The translations under genes were made by a program, and so were the position numbers. Source: Thermasporomyces sp040195635 (GTDB lineage Bacteria; Actinomycetota; Actinomycetes; Propionibacteriales; Actinopolymorphaceae). Taken from it: 64,000 nucleotides of DNA. Where the stretch lies: assembly GCF_040195635.1 (NCBI RefSeq), contig NZ_JBEFTX010000003.1, positions 1 through 64,000 of the forward strand, read 5' to 3'. Under the pieces are notes generated by a model. It was not told the DNA's origin and did not search any database. It saw nothing but the letters and a program-made list of their open reading frames with translations. Below, piece after piece: positions 40,835 through 50,129 of the stretch (within the stretch, counting starts at the first letter, position 1; each line of letters opens with the position of its first letter).

Positions 40835-42208
40835 TCAGAGGTAGCTGAACAACGGAGGGAAGACCAGGACCACGATCCAGGCCCACGCGGCGTAGACCGG
40901 GAGGTAGCCGGTCTGCCACCGCTCGAGCGTGGCGAACGGAGTACGTCGGCGGACGAAACCCAGCACCAGCCACGCCGACCAGGCGAGATTGGCAAGCAGG
41001 ATGACGTTCTCCCCGAGGGCCGCCGCCTTGTTGGGTGTGGCGCCGTACTCAGTGATGCGTCCGGTGATTTCCAGGAGCACCAGCACGTCGATGGCCAGCG
41101 CGCTGACCACGAGGGCGAACTGAAGCTTGTCGAACAGGCCGGGTGTGGCCAGCGGGTCGCGGGCAGAGAGCGAGTAGAGCAGCAAACCGAGTACGACGAC
41201 CAGCAGGAGGTCGAATAGGATCAGCGTTTCCCGCCCGACATCGATGGTGGCGCTGGTCCACCCGAGGGCGACAAGGAACGCCAGCAGCACGGCGGTGAAG
41301 AGCGGTGTGAACAGCCGCGTGAGCACGGGGGCAATGTTCTCGACAACACTCTGCTTGGCCTCGACGAGCCACCCGGCCACCACGACGGCGGCCACGACGC
41401 CGCAGGGAAGAAGCCATTGGGAGATGAAGGTTTCCGGCTCGATCCCGATGGCCTGGAAGGTGCCGACCACGAACGCGGTCAACACGCCACCGCCGAGGGC
41501 GATGAGAACGAAGTAGACAAAGCATTCGCCGGTGAAGCGGATGAAGTCCATCCGTCGGCGTGACGATCGCCAGTCGTCGGCGACATAGGCCAGGCCAACT
41601 ACGAGCCACAGGGCGATGGGGAGATGGATGGCGGTCAGGACCACCGACTGGGAGTCCTCCGCGAGCGGATAGATGTTGGCTGCCACGGCGCCGAGCGCGA
41701 ACAACGCCAGTAGTACCCCGATCAGCTGGGGCCTGACCTGGCGGCGCCAGGCCAGGAAGCCCGCGAGCCAGGGCAGCGCGAACAGACTGAAGTTTGGTGC
41801 GTAGAACGCGGCGTCCTCGTCGAAGTTCAACCCGAACAGGGCCGGCACCTTGATGGACACCACCGCGCCCGCCGCACAGATGACCATCACCAGGAGGTCA
41901 CGCCGCGAACGGGCGTTCGCCACCTCGCCGCCGGTTTCGCCGGTCAGGACCAGTTGCTTCCACAGCCGTTCCGAATGCTCCCGGGCGAACTCGCGGGACA
42001 AGTCGTCCAAGCTACCCATGCGCTTGACCGCGACCAGGAATGCCTCGTCGGCGCGGAGGCCCACGGCGATGAGCTCATCGACGGAACCTCGGAGATGGTC
42101 TTCGAGCTCGTCGGCGTCGGACTGCCGTAGCTCTGGGCGGCGTCGTACGTAGTCACGCCACTGCGCGAACTGGGCCTCCAGCTCGTCCTGACCGCCTAGT
42201 GCTGTCAT
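40835..42208 (-). CDS. Permease-prefix-domain membrane protein
   Basis: A 457-residue membrane protein. The first 85 residues are a soluble helical module (LEAQFAQWRDYVRRRPELR, then DELEDHLRGSVDELIAVGL and RADEAFLVAVKRMGSLDDLSREF), which is the permease prefix domain seen in front of ABC-type permeases and linked to PadR genes. About eleven hydrophobic helices follow without a recognisable transporter motif. Its start overlaps the PadR stop in ATGA, so the two are co-translated and the regulator probably controls it. Confidence 0.85.
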   Translation of the reverse strand: MTALGGQDELEAQFAQWRDYVRRRPELRQSDADELEDHLRGSVDELIAVGLRADEAFLVAVKRMGSLDDLSREFAREHSERLWKQLVLTGETGGEVANARSRRDLLVMVICAAGAVVSIKVPALFGLNFDEDAAFYAPNFSLFALPWLAGFLAWRRQVRPQLIGVLLALFALGAVAANIYPLAEDSQSVVLTAIHLPIALWLVVGLAYVADDWRSSRRRMDFIRFTGECFVYFVLIALGGGVLTAFVVGTFQAIGIEPETFISQWLLPCGVVAAVVVAGWLVEAKQSVVENIAPVLTRLFTPLFTAVLLAFLVALGWTSATIDVGRETLILFDLLLVVVLGLLLYSLSARDPLATPGLFDKLQFALVVSALAIDVLVLLEITGRITEYGATPNKAAALGENVILLANLAWSAWLVLGFVRRRTPFATLERWQTGYLPVYAAWAWIVVLVFPPLFSYL

Positions 42209-42582
42209 GCCCGGCCCCCCATCGGGATCGCCGTCAACTGCCGGACAAAATCGCCGCGGCCGATCCAGATCTCGTCCAGTGCGTCCACGACGGTGCCCCA
42301 CTGGCGCCGCTGCTCGGCAAGCTCGGCCATGCCCTTGTCGGTGACGCGGTAGTACTTGCGCCGCCGCTCCCCAGCGACCGACCGCCAACTCGACTCCACA
42401 TGCCCGAGCCGCTCGAGCCGGTGCAGCAACGGGTAGACCAGTCCTTCGGTCCAGTCCAGCTCTCCACCGGACAGCTCGTTGATCCTCCTGAGAATGGCGT
42501 AGCCGTAGCTCTCGCCCTCGGCCAGGATGCCGAGCACCATCGGTGTCGCCGACGCGGCGACAAGATCCTTGGTGATCCTCAC
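42205..42582 (-). CDS. PadR family transcriptional regulator
   Basis: A 125-residue winged-helix regulator: ASATPMVLGILAEGESYGYAILRRI, the wing ELDWTEGLVYPLLHRLERLGHVESSW, and RRRKYYRVTDKGMAELAEQRR. PadR proteins repress stress or transport genes and their own unit. The GTG at 42582 has GGAGG before it. It overlaps the membrane-protein gene, a standard PadR/permease-prefix pair. Confidence 0.93.
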   Translation of the reverse strand: MRITKDLVAASATPMVLGILAEGESYGYAILRRINELSGGELDWTEGLVYPLLHRLERLGHVESSWRSVAGERRRKYYRVTDKGMAELAEQRRQWGTVVDALDEIWIGRGDFVRQLTAIPMGGRA

Positions 42583-42597
42583 GAGACCTCCACACAC

Positions 42598-42618
42598 CGT
42601 ACCTACCCTAGAAGTACG
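42598..42618 (-). promoter_or_regulatory. Imperfect dyad upstream of padR-like gene
   Basis: CGTAC-CTA and TAG-AA-GTACG face each other around CCC, 16-36 bases upstream of the PadR start. PadR sites are often AT-rich dyads of this length, so autoregulation is possible. Confidence 0.35.
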
Positions 42619-42855
42619 ATGCATAGTAGTTCCAGGTATCAGGTCTGCGCAATGGTTGGATCGACGATCGATCGCTGGGGCTGGGGCTGGGGCCAGGACG
42701 AGTTGCGTGAGTCGCCGCTGAGATCGAGGCGGTAGTCGGCCGGCGGGAGCGGCGGGCTGCTGTGCCAGAGAGCCATGCGGGGTACCGTCATGCGTTCCGC
42801 CATGCGTTGCCGCCTAGCCGTTGAGTTGGACGGTCAAGCTTCGCCACGGAGGCGA

Positions 42856-43839
42856 ATGTCGATGGATCGAACCGCATTCCTGGACCAGTTGCACGCGCAG
42901 TTCGCCGTCCCACGTCCGGCGGTGATGGAGCTGATCCAGCGCGTTTGCGGACAGAAGGTCGCAGGGATCGAGCGACTCATCCATGGCGATGAGAATGAGG
43001 TCTACCGCGCCGACCTCGCCGAAGGCGGCACGGTGTTTGTGCGCATAGGCCGTCCAGACACACCCGCGCTCAGCCTCTATCGGGAGGCGTGGGCCATGGA
43101 ACACGCCCGCCGCGCAGGCGTTCCCGTCCCCGATGTCCTGACGGTGGAGCCGATCGCCAGTAACGAAGGGGACCGGCACGCCATGGTGGTCGCCGCGGCG
43201 GGCGGCCGGCAACTCACTGGCCTGCTGCCGTCGATGCCGACCGGTCGGCGGGCCGGCACCATGCGCGACCTCGGCCGCGTCCTGGCCAGGCTTCACACCG
43301 TCTCGATGCCCGGCCGCGGCATGCCCGACGGCACTGGTGACTGGCCCGACCAGGCCACCGACCAGCGTCGGTACATCACGAATGTGATCGCCGCCTGCGA
43401 TCACCTGGGCGAGGCTGGACTGACCGACACGGAGATCCAGGACGCTCGTGGTCTACTCCACCGGGCGCTGGGAGAACCGGTCCGTCGACCCGCACCCGTG
43501 CTCTGTCATGGTGATCTGTCGCCCGACCACATATTTGTCGACCAGGAGTTTCGGGTGCATGGGCTCATCGACTGGGGAATGTGGAGTGCCGGGGCCGCCG
43601 AGGATGATCTGGCCGAGGTCGCCATGCGCCACCCGAGGGCCGACTTCGACGCCGTACTCGAGGGGCACAGCGGAGACGAGGCTCGCGATCCCGCGCTACG
43701 TCAAACCATCTCGCGGGCACTGATGATGAGGGCAATCGGCTACCTGCGGTGGCTGCTCACCAGTGGCCAGACAGGACATCTCGAATCCGGGGTCGTACCA
43801 CTACGGCGAGCGCTCACCGACCTCACCCGCGGCCACTGA
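42856..43839 (+). CDS. Aminoglycoside phosphotransferase-like kinase
   Basis: A 327-residue APH-fold protein with catalytic loop LCHGDLSPDHIFVD (HxD present, His instead of Asn at the metal position, a frequent variant) and GLIDWGMWSAG with the metal-binding aspartate. The N-lobe has LIHGDENEVYRADLAEGGTVFVRIG. It phosphorylates an unknown small molecule. GGAGG lies four bases before the ATG; a second ATG two codons later is also possible. Confidence 0.85.
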   Translation: MSMDRTAFLDQLHAQFAVPRPAVMELIQRVCGQKVAGIERLIHGDENEVYRADLAEGGTVFVRIGRPDTPALSLYREAWAMEHARRAGVPVPDVLTVEPIASNEGDRHAMVVAAAGGRQLTGLLPSMPTGRRAGTMRDLGRVLARLHTVSMPGRGMPDGTGDWPDQATDQRRYITNVIAACDHLGEAGLTDTEIQDARGLLHRALGEPVRRPAPVLCHGDLSPDHIFVDQEFRVHGLIDWGMWSAGAAEDDLAEVAMRHPRADFDAVLEGHSGDEARDPALRQTISRALMMRAIGYLRWLLTSGQTGHLESGVVPLRRALTDLTRGH

Positions 43840-43895
43840 CGCGACCCTCATCGTGGTGTACGCCTGAAACCTCGGGAGGTGCAGGACTGGTCCGC

Positions 43896-45245
43896 TCACA
43901 GTCCAAGGGCTGCGGCGGCTTCGTAGTAGGCCTCGTTGTAGCTGGGGAACTGCGCGATCCCGTCGAGCAGTACGTCGATGGGCAGTTGGTTGCGGATGGC
44001 CAGGACGGCCGTGTGGATCCATTCCCCGGCGAGGGGCGACAAGGCCCACGCCCCGATCAGGATTCGTCGTTGCCGGTCGGCGATGAGGCCGAGGGTGCCG
44101 CGCGGTTCGGTCTCGAACGTCCATGGCCTGGGGATCGACTCGGCCAGGTCGATCTGCGCGGTGGCGACGTCGATTCCCTGCTGGCGGGCCGCGTCGGTCG
44201 TGAGGCCGACGGCGGCGATCTCGGGCTCGCCGAAGACGACCCGCGGTATGCCGGTGTAGTTGGCGGGGTGGGGCTTGCCGAGGATGTTGTCGGCAACGAC
44301 GCGACCCTGGTACAGCGCCGTGTGGGTGAACAGCGCGACGCCGGTGATGTCCCCGACCGCCCACAAGCCGTCGCCGACCCGGCAGTGCTGGTCCACCTGG
44401 AGTTCGCCGCGTGGGCCGGTACGAACGCCGGCGGTGTCCAGGCCGAGGTCGGTGGTGGCGACCGTCCGGCCGGAGGCAAGCACGATCATGTCGACCCGCA
44501 CGCTGGTGCCGTCGTCGAGGTCGACCACGGTGTCGGACCCGTCGCGGCGGGCCGCGCGTACCTGGCAGTTCGTACGGACGTCGACGCCCTCCTTGGCCAG
44601 GTGGGCCTCGACGGCCTCACCCAGCTCCGGGACCTCACGGCCCAGCAGATGCGGTCCGCGCTGGACGATCGTGACCCGGCTGCCCATCCGGTGGAGGAAG
44701 GTGCCGAGTTCGACGCCGACCGCACTGCCGCCGATGAGCAACGAACGTTCGGGGATCTCCTTCAGGTTGGTGGCTTCCCGGTTCGTCCAGACTGGTACCT
44801 GGTCCAGCCCCTCGACGTCGGGCCAGGCTTGTTTGGATCCGGTACCGATGATGATGTTTTCCGCGGTCAGCACCTCTCCGTCCACCGCGACCTGGCCGGG
44901 CCCAGCCAGTCGACCTTCACCCTTGATCACGGTCGCACCATTCGCGCGGTACTCCTCGACCTGGGCGCTGTCGTCGAGGTGACGGACGATGACGTCGCGA
45001 TAGTCCCGCACCTTGGCCCATTCCATCGAGGGCTTGCCAACCCCGGCGACGCGGGAGGCTTCGGCCCGGGCCTCGACCGGCCGGAGCAGGGTCTTGGACG
45101 GCATGCACGCCCAATAAGCGCACTCCCCGCCGATCAGCTGCTTCTCCACCACGGCGACGCGCTTACCCCCCGCGATCAGCCTGTTGGCGACGGTCTCCCC
45201 GCCTGGTCCCATTCCGATCACGATCGCATCGAACCGCTCGTTCAT
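43896..45245 (-). CDS. Pyridine nucleotide-disulfide oxidoreductase (lipoamide dehydrogenase/mercuric reductase type)
   Basis: A 449-residue FAD protein. It has FDAIVIGMGPGGETVA at the N-terminus, the redox disulfide C42-AYWA-C47 (IGGECAYWACMPSK), an NAD(P)-binding LLIGGSAVGVELG in the middle and the FAD motif GDGLWAVGDITG. The C-terminal dimerisation domain is normal in length, but the expected His-Pro (HPT...E) of classical lipoamide dehydrogenases reads AQFPSYNE, so the catalytic His is replaced by Phe. It is therefore likely a related reductase (for example quinone or thiol type) rather than the dehydrogenase of a 2-oxoacid complex. No partner genes lie nearby. Confidence 0.9.
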   Translation of the reverse strand: MNERFDAIVIGMGPGGETVANRLIAGGKRVAVVEKQLIGGECAYWACMPSKTLLRPVEARAEASRVAGVGKPSMEWAKVRDYRDVIVRHLDDSAQVEEYRANGATVIKGEGRLAGPGQVAVDGEVLTAENIIIGTGSKQAWPDVEGLDQVPVWTNREATNLKEIPERSLLIGGSAVGVELGTFLHRMGSRVTIVQRGPHLLGREVPELGEAVEAHLAKEGVDVRTNCQVRAARRDGSDTVVDLDDGTSVRVDMIVLASGRTVATTDLGLDTAGVRTGPRGELQVDQHCRVGDGLWAVGDITGVALFTHTALYQGRVVADNILGKPHPANYTGIPRVVFGEPEIAAVGLTTDAARQQGIDVATAQIDLAESIPRPWTFETEPRGTLGLIADRQRRILIGAWALSPLAGEWIHTAVLAIRNQLPIDVLLDGIAQFPSYNEAYYEAAAALGL

Positions 45246-45404
45246 GACTACGGGATGCCCTTCTGGGCATCAGCCACACCTCAAAGGGTTCCTGTCGGGC
45301 GGGCTCGTCCGCTGGTCCGCTGGTCCGCGGATCGTCGACACCTATGGACGGGTACAAGTCGAGCACGGGCGAACAGAGGGGGGATGGTGGAGTTCCAGTA
45401 GGTC

Positions 45405-45755
45405 GTGACGCTCGTCGGTATAGGCGTCGACTGCGTGGGCGTCGCCGCGATCGTGGTGGGAACGCTCGTCTCGACCGTCCTCGCGGCCATCCAGCTCGCT
45501 CGCCACGAGGCAGGTGCGTACCGCGTCTACCGTCGCCGCATCGGGCGGTCGATCCTGCTCGGCCTGGAGTTCCTCGTCGCGGGCGACATCATCCGGACCG
45601 TTGCGGTCCAACCGACGTTCACCAGCGTCGGAGTGCTTGCCCTGATCGTGGCGATCCGTACGTTCCTCAGCTTCTCGCTCGAACTCGAGGTCACGGGGCG
45701 GTGGCCGTGGCGCAAGGCCGAGGAGGGCGCGGCGCCGGCCGCAAAGGTCGAATAA
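45405..45755 (+). CDS. DUF1622 membrane protein
   Basis: A 116-residue protein with three hydrophobic helices. Family features are the middle RHEAGAYRVYRRRIGRSILLGLEFLVAGDIIRT and the later IVAIRTFLSFSLELEVTGRWPW. DUF1622 proteins are small conserved membrane proteins of unknown role. The GTG start has GGAG upstream. Confidence 0.88.
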   Translation: MTLVGIGVDCVGVAAIVVGTLVSTVLAAIQLARHEAGAYRVYRRRIGRSILLGLEFLVAGDIIRTVAVQPTFTSVGVLALIVAIRTFLSFSLELEVTGRWPWRKAEEGAAPAAKVE

Positions 45756-45863
45756 CACGCGCACAACCCTTTCTGGTTCGCAGAAGGCCGCGCATGGGTA
45801 CCGACGTTTGTGCAGTGCCGATCGATCTCTTTTGGTCGTGTTCAAGGCGAGAGGTTCACACGC

Positions 45864-47393
45864 ATGGCCTGGCTCCACCGCGGGTGCCTGCTCCTCGGCG
45901 CTGTGCTCGCGGCGTTCCTCATCGTCGTATCCACGTCGGAAGGTCCGCACCAGCCCGGTGTCTCGCGGCGCAGCGATGCCATCCTCGATCCGGCGGCACG
46001 CGGCGTGATCACGTACGAGAACACCGCGAACATCGCCAGCTACCAGCAGGACGGCATCCTCACCTACCGCGGCTGGCAGTACACCGGCTGGTATCGCGAC
46101 AGCGAACGCGCCGTCATCGCACGTCGTAAGCTCCCCTCCGGACGCTGGCAGAGTACGGAGCTGGACGTCGACCTCTACCGCGACGACTCGCACAACACGA
46201 TCGCCATGGCCGTGACGGCGTCCGATGGTCGCCTGCATGTCGCGCTCCCGACGCACAACGAGGGCATCCGCTACACGCGAACACGTCCAGGGGTCGCCAG
46301 CGCGCCGCGCGAGGTCCCGTGGACGTCGCGAGTCTTCGAGCGCACGCGACCATCGTGGCCCGGCGCACCGGAGGCTCCGAAGACTCTCACCTATCCGCGG
46401 TTCGAGGTGGTCCGTGGCCGCATGCTGTTGACGTACCGCGACGGCATCTCGGGCAACGGCCAGCAGGTGCTGCTGCGCTACGACGACACGCCTGCCGGCA
46501 CCTGGTCCTTCCTCGGCAGCTACACGTCCAGCCAGGGCACCTACAGCTCGAAATACGGGACGAGCACCACGCGCAACGCCTACCTGCACGGCTTCACCGC
46601 CGACCCAGCAACCGGTGACCTGGCCATCACGTGGACCTGGCGGGAACATCCCAGCGGCTCATGCGACGGCGCCAGTGTCGGCAACCACGACACCGGCTAC
46701 GCGGTCAGCCATGACGGCGGAATGACCTGGACCGGTAACCACGGCCGGGTGATCGGGCGTACCGGGACCCGGGACCTGATCGCGGTCCACGACCCGCACA
46801 TCGTGCGAGGCATCCCGATCGACCGCGGTCTGATGAACCAGGAGTCCCAAGCGTTCGACAATGAGGGGCGTCTCCATGTGATGACCAGCCGGGTGCGGGC
46901 GAGCGATCTCGATCAACTCGGCGGTTGTGCGCGCGACCTCTACACCGACCGCAGGCGGTTCGCCCGCCCGTACCACGCCTGGCGTGACGATGACGGCGCC
47001 TGGCACGAGACCTCGCTGCCCACCCGGCAGGGGAGTTCCGGACGGACGAAAATCGTCTTTGGGAACGACGACACCGCCTACGTGATCCTGCCCGACGCAC
47101 GCATCATGGCCGCGACGGCAGCGAGCAGGTGGACCGACTGGCGGACCGTCTTCGCCGCCGGAGACGTCCGCAACGTGTCGGAGCTGATCATCGACCGCTC
47201 GCGGCTGGCCCTCGACGGCGTACTCTCCGTCGCCTATCAGGAACCACCGCGTCGCGCAGGCCTGCCGTCGGCCTTCCGGATCGCCGACTTCCACTTGGGT
47301 TCCACCGCTCCGCACCGCCCGAAGTCGAGGAAACCGGAGCGGCCGCCGCTTCCGTACGAGGGGAGCCGACGCGAAACGGCAGGTATCGATTGA
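45864..47393 (+). CDS. Secreted BNR-4 repeat protein
   Basis: A 509-residue exported protein with an N-terminal hydrophobic leader (LLLGAVLAAFLIVV) and no lipobox, so it is secreted or membrane-tethered. The body is a predicted beta-propeller with BNR-type blades (TYENTANIASYQQDGILTYRG, DDSHNTIAMAVTASDGRLHV, GGMTWTGNHGRVIG, DNEGRLHVMTSR). BNR-4 proteins occur near polysaccharide lyases, and some have lyase or sialidase-like activity; none is proved for this one. The C-terminal tail is Pro/Arg-rich. Confidence 0.85.
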   Translation: MAWLHRGCLLLGAVLAAFLIVVSTSEGPHQPGVSRRSDAILDPAARGVITYENTANIASYQQDGILTYRGWQYTGWYRDSERAVIARRKLPSGRWQSTELDVDLYRDDSHNTIAMAVTASDGRLHVALPTHNEGIRYTRTRPGVASAPREVPWTSRVFERTRPSWPGAPEAPKTLTYPRFEVVRGRMLLTYRDGISGNGQQVLLRYDDTPAGTWSFLGSYTSSQGTYSSKYGTSTTRNAYLHGFTADPATGDLAITWTWREHPSGSCDGASVGNHDTGYAVSHDGGMTWTGNHGRVIGRTGTRDLIAVHDPHIVRGIPIDRGLMNQESQAFDNEGRLHVMTSRVRASDLDQLGGCARDLYTDRRRFARPYHAWRDDDGAWHETSLPTRQGSSGRTKIVFGNDDTAYVILPDARIMAATAASRWTDWRTVFAAGDVRNVSELIIDRSRLALDGVLSVAYQEPPRRAGLPSAFRIADFHLGSTAPHRPKSRKPERPPLPYEGSRRETAGID

Positions 47394-47424
47394 CAGTCGA
47401 TATAGAACAGCCCATACTCGATAC
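47383..47424 (+). promoter_or_regulatory. Promoter with TCGATA half-sites; apparent leaderless start
   Basis: TTGACA (47390-47395), a 17-base spacer and CATACT (47413-47418) form a clear promoter ending seven bases before the ATG at 47425, so transcription likely begins at or near the start codon. GTATCGA (47383-47389) and TCGATAC (47418-47424) are complementary, and TCGATA also occurs at 47397, between them: three half-sites that could bind the XRE protein encoded two genes downstream. Confidence 0.65.
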
Positions 47425-47904
47425 ATGGTTGCGGCGCATCGGGCGGTAGCCCCTCTCCGAGTCTTCCTCGTGTTGCTGTTCGGCGTCCTGGTCGTGTTCC
47501 AGGTCCTCTCCCTGCCTGGACAGTTCGCGCACATGGCCGAGGAGTCCCCGGACCAGGCGTACCTGAGGTGGCCGATGACCGCCGTGGCGGTGTTCTGGGT
47601 GCTGTGTGTTCAGGTCGTGATCGTTTCCACCTGGAAGTTGCTCACCATGGTCAAACACGACCGCATCTTCAGTCCGGGCTCCTTGGCCTGGGTGGATGCG
47701 ATCGTGTGGGCCATCGCCGCGGCGTGGATCGTGCTTCTGGGCGTGTTTGTCTACGTCGGTCTCAACGCGGACGACCCGGGCGTACCGCTCCTGCTCTTCT
47801 TGATGGTCATAGGTGTCACTGTGCTCGGTCTCCTGATGGTGGTGATGCGTGCGCTGCTGCGGCAGGCCACCACGCTGCGGACCGACATGGAGGCGGTGAT
47901 CTGA
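47425..47904 (+). CDS. DUF2975 membrane protein
   Basis: A 159-residue protein with four hydrophobic helices and the typical cytoplasmic segment LLTMVKHDRIFSPGSLAWVDAI. In Firmicutes and actinomycetes DUF2975 genes are almost always followed by a YozG-like XRE gene, as here; the pair may form a membrane-linked regulatory unit. The start codon directly follows the -10 box and no ribosome binding site is visible. Confidence 0.9.
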   Translation: MVAAHRAVAPLRVFLVLLFGVLVVFQVLSLPGQFAHMAEESPDQAYLRWPMTAVAVFWVLCVQVVIVSTWKLLTMVKHDRIFSPGSLAWVDAIVWAIAAAWIVLLGVFVYVGLNADDPGVPLLLFLMVIGVTVLGLLMVVMRALLRQATTLRTDMEAVI

Positions 47905-48110
47905 TGCCCATCGTGGTGCGCATCGACGTCGAGTTGGCCAAGCGCAAGATGAGCGTCGGCGAATTCTCCGAGCAGGTCGGACTCACGCCGGCAAACGTGG
48001 CGGTACTGAAGAACGGCCGTGCCAAGGCGGTGCGCTTCAGCACCCTGGAAGCCATCTGCCGGGTGCTCGACTGCCAGCCCGGCGACCTGCTGGAGTGGGT
48101 CGAGGAGTGA
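47904..48110 (+). CDS. Small XRE-family regulator (YozG-like)
   Basis: A 68-residue protein that is just a Cro/CI helix-turn-helix: VRIDVELAKRKMSVGEFSEQ, then VGLTPANVAVLKNGRAKAVR and a C-terminal helix ending in CQPGDLLEWVEE. The start overlaps the DUF2975 stop by one base (TGATG). It may bind the TCGATA half-sites around the shared promoter and autoregulate the pair. Confidence 0.93.
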   Translation: MPIVVRIDVELAKRKMSVGEFSEQVGLTPANVAVLKNGRAKAVRFSTLEAICRVLDCQPGDLLEWVEE

Positions 48111-48236
48111 ACGCCGCCGTCATCGGCTGGCTGCCCCGCTGATATAACGAGGGCCGTGCCCATGGGGTCCACCCACCTGGTACTCGGGTGTCCCGTGGTA
48201 GCGGGGGTGCCGAACGAAGCTGTCAGGACGGTGTGC

Positions 48237-49709
48237 ATGTCGGGGGACCGTAGGTTCGTGGGTCGGCGACACGTCAGCCGGAGACGGTTGCTCAAAGGTG
48301 CCGGCATCGCGGCGGCCGCCACGGCGGCCACGGTGGCGTGGCCACTGTACTCGGCCAGCACGAGACCCAACATCTCCACCAAGGTCACGGGAAGCGGCGC
48401 ATCGGAAAAGCCAAACGTCTTGTTGATCATCACCGATGACCAACCCCTGCACACGGAGTGGGCGACACCGACTGCCGTGAGCTGGGTTGCAGGTCAAGGA
48501 ATTCGGTTCCGCAACGCCCACGCCACCACGCCGCTCTGTGCGCCGTCTCGTGCGTCCATCTTCTCCGGTCGTTATGCGCACAACCACCGAGTGCTGGACA
48601 ACGGGCATCCGTCCAAGTTGGATCAGAACACCACAGTGCAGCGGCAGCTTCAACAGGCTGGATACCGGACCGCGCTGTTTGGAAAGTACGTCAACAACTG
48701 GGGGGTGAAGAACCCGCCACCACACTTCGACGAGTGGACTGTTGTGCGGCCCCGTTACGTCGACGCCCACTACAACGTCGACGGCGTCGTCCAGATGGTT
48801 CCCGGATACACCACCACGGTGCTGAAGAATCGGCTCCTGGGATTTCTGGATCGGGCGGCGGCCGACAGCAGGCCATGGTTCGCGGTCTTCACTCCCAACG
48901 CTCCGCACCGGCCCTCCACCGCCGACGCGCCGTACGAAGGAAGCGAGGTCCCGTCCTGGAGCGGTCGGCCCTCGGTCCTGGAGAAGGACAAGCGAGACAA
49001 GCCGCCATTCGTTCGGAGTTCGCGTTACACGTTCGCCGACGGCGAGGACTTGCGGGCGCGGCAGCTACAGTCGCTGCGTTCGGTCGATGATGCGCTCCAA
49101 GCGGTCAGGGGCAAGCTGGTCGAAACCGGTCAGCTCGACAACACGCTGGTGATCTACTGCTCCGACCACGGTTACCTCTGGGCCGACCACGCGCTGCTGG
49201 ACAAGGCCCTTCCCTACGGCCCGGCACACCAGGTGCCGCTCTACCTGTCCTGGCCCGCTGCCGGCCTCGACTCGGGCACAGTCGACGATCGCATCGCCGC
49301 GAACATCGACCTCGCGCCGACCATCCTGGACGCCGTGCAGGTCGCCCCCACGACACCACAAGACGGCCGGTCGCTGTTGTCGAACTTTCGCCGCGAGCAC
49401 ATCCTGCTCGAAAGCTGGCGGTGGTCCGACGATGTTCGCGGTGGACGGCCGACCTGGGCGTCCTATCTCAGCACCACGAGGCAGTACGTGGAGTACTACG
49501 ACCTTCACACCAATTCCGCCGGCGACGAGGTGGGCAGCGGGCGGATCTTCTTCCGCGAGTACTACGACCTGACCCGCGATCCCTATCAGCTGGACAACCT
49601 GCTTCACCACGCGACCCCGGCCGGGGAACGGGCCTTGGAGATCCCCTCCCTGGCCAAGCAACTCGCCGCCGACCGGAGCACGTCGGGTCGAACAACCTCG
49701 TCCTTGTAG
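48237..49709 (+). CDS. Tat-exported sulfatase
   Basis: A 490-residue type I sulfatase with a Tat leader (HVSRRRLLKGAG, then a hydrophobic stretch). NVLLIITDDQPLH gives the metal site, and C101-A-P-S-R (TPLCAPSRASIFSGR) is the formylglycine signature. A second set of active-site residues appears in LVIYCSDHGYLWADH and in the Lys of TALFGKYVNNW. It resembles arylsulfatase/N-acetylglucosamine-6-sulfatase-like enzymes and should remove sulfate from an extracellular sugar. The ATG at 48237 fits the leader; the frame is open further upstream. Confidence 0.93.
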   Translation: MSGDRRFVGRRHVSRRRLLKGAGIAAAATAATVAWPLYSASTRPNISTKVTGSGASEKPNVLLIITDDQPLHTEWATPTAVSWVAGQGIRFRNAHATTPLCAPSRASIFSGRYAHNHRVLDNGHPSKLDQNTTVQRQLQQAGYRTALFGKYVNNWGVKNPPPHFDEWTVVRPRYVDAHYNVDGVVQMVPGYTTTVLKNRLLGFLDRAAADSRPWFAVFTPNAPHRPSTADAPYEGSEVPSWSGRPSVLEKDKRDKPPFVRSSRYTFADGEDLRARQLQSLRSVDDALQAVRGKLVETGQLDNTLVIYCSDHGYLWADHALLDKALPYGPAHQVPLYLSWPAAGLDSGTVDDRIAANIDLAPTILDAVQVAPTTPQDGRSLLSNFRREHILLESWRWSDDVRGGRPTWASYLSTTRQYVEYYDLHTNSAGDEVGSGRIFFREYYDLTRDPYQLDNLLHHATPAGERALEIPSLAKQLAADRSTSGRTTSSL

Positions 49710-49720
49710 CCTGGGGCGCT

Positions 49721-50086
49721 GTGACGAACCGAATGCACATGCCCCCCATGTCCTGGCCGCCCGTCGCCACGATCGTGCGTCTCGTCGCGGTCACCGCCCT
49801 CGGCGTAGCGCTCCTGGCCGGTTGCAGCTCCGAAGGCGCCGCCACCGAGTGTGGTCTCGACCAGTGCACGGTCACCTTCGATCGAGGCGTCGAGGGCAAC
49901 GCGAGCGTCCTCGGAGTCGACGCCCGGTTCGTCGGAACAGAAGGCGACCGGGCGACCGTCGAGGTCGCCGGAGAGCGGGTCACGCTGACCGTCGGCGAGC
50001 CGGCCACCGAGGTCGGTGGTCTGTCGGTCTCCGCGGAGAGCGTGACCGACTCCCAGGTGGTCGTACGCATCAGCCGGGGGAACTGA
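49721..50086 (+). CDS. Small lipoprotein
   Basis: A 121-residue exported protein with a good lipobox (VTALGVALLAGC). The mature part contains a CGLDQC motif and a beta-rich domain ending in SVSAESVTDSQVVVRISRGN. Its function is unknown. The GTG start at 49721 and the ATG at 49733 are both possible. Confidence 0.75.
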   Translation: MTNRMHMPPMSWPPVATIVRLVAVTALGVALLAGCSSEGAATECGLDQCTVTFDRGVEGNASVLGVDARFVGTEGDRATVEVAGERVTLTVGEPATEVGGLSVSAESVTDSQVVVRISRGN

Positions 50087-50129
50087 CGTCACGCCGAGCC
50101 AGCGGGTCGCGCGCAGGACACGCCTTCTG

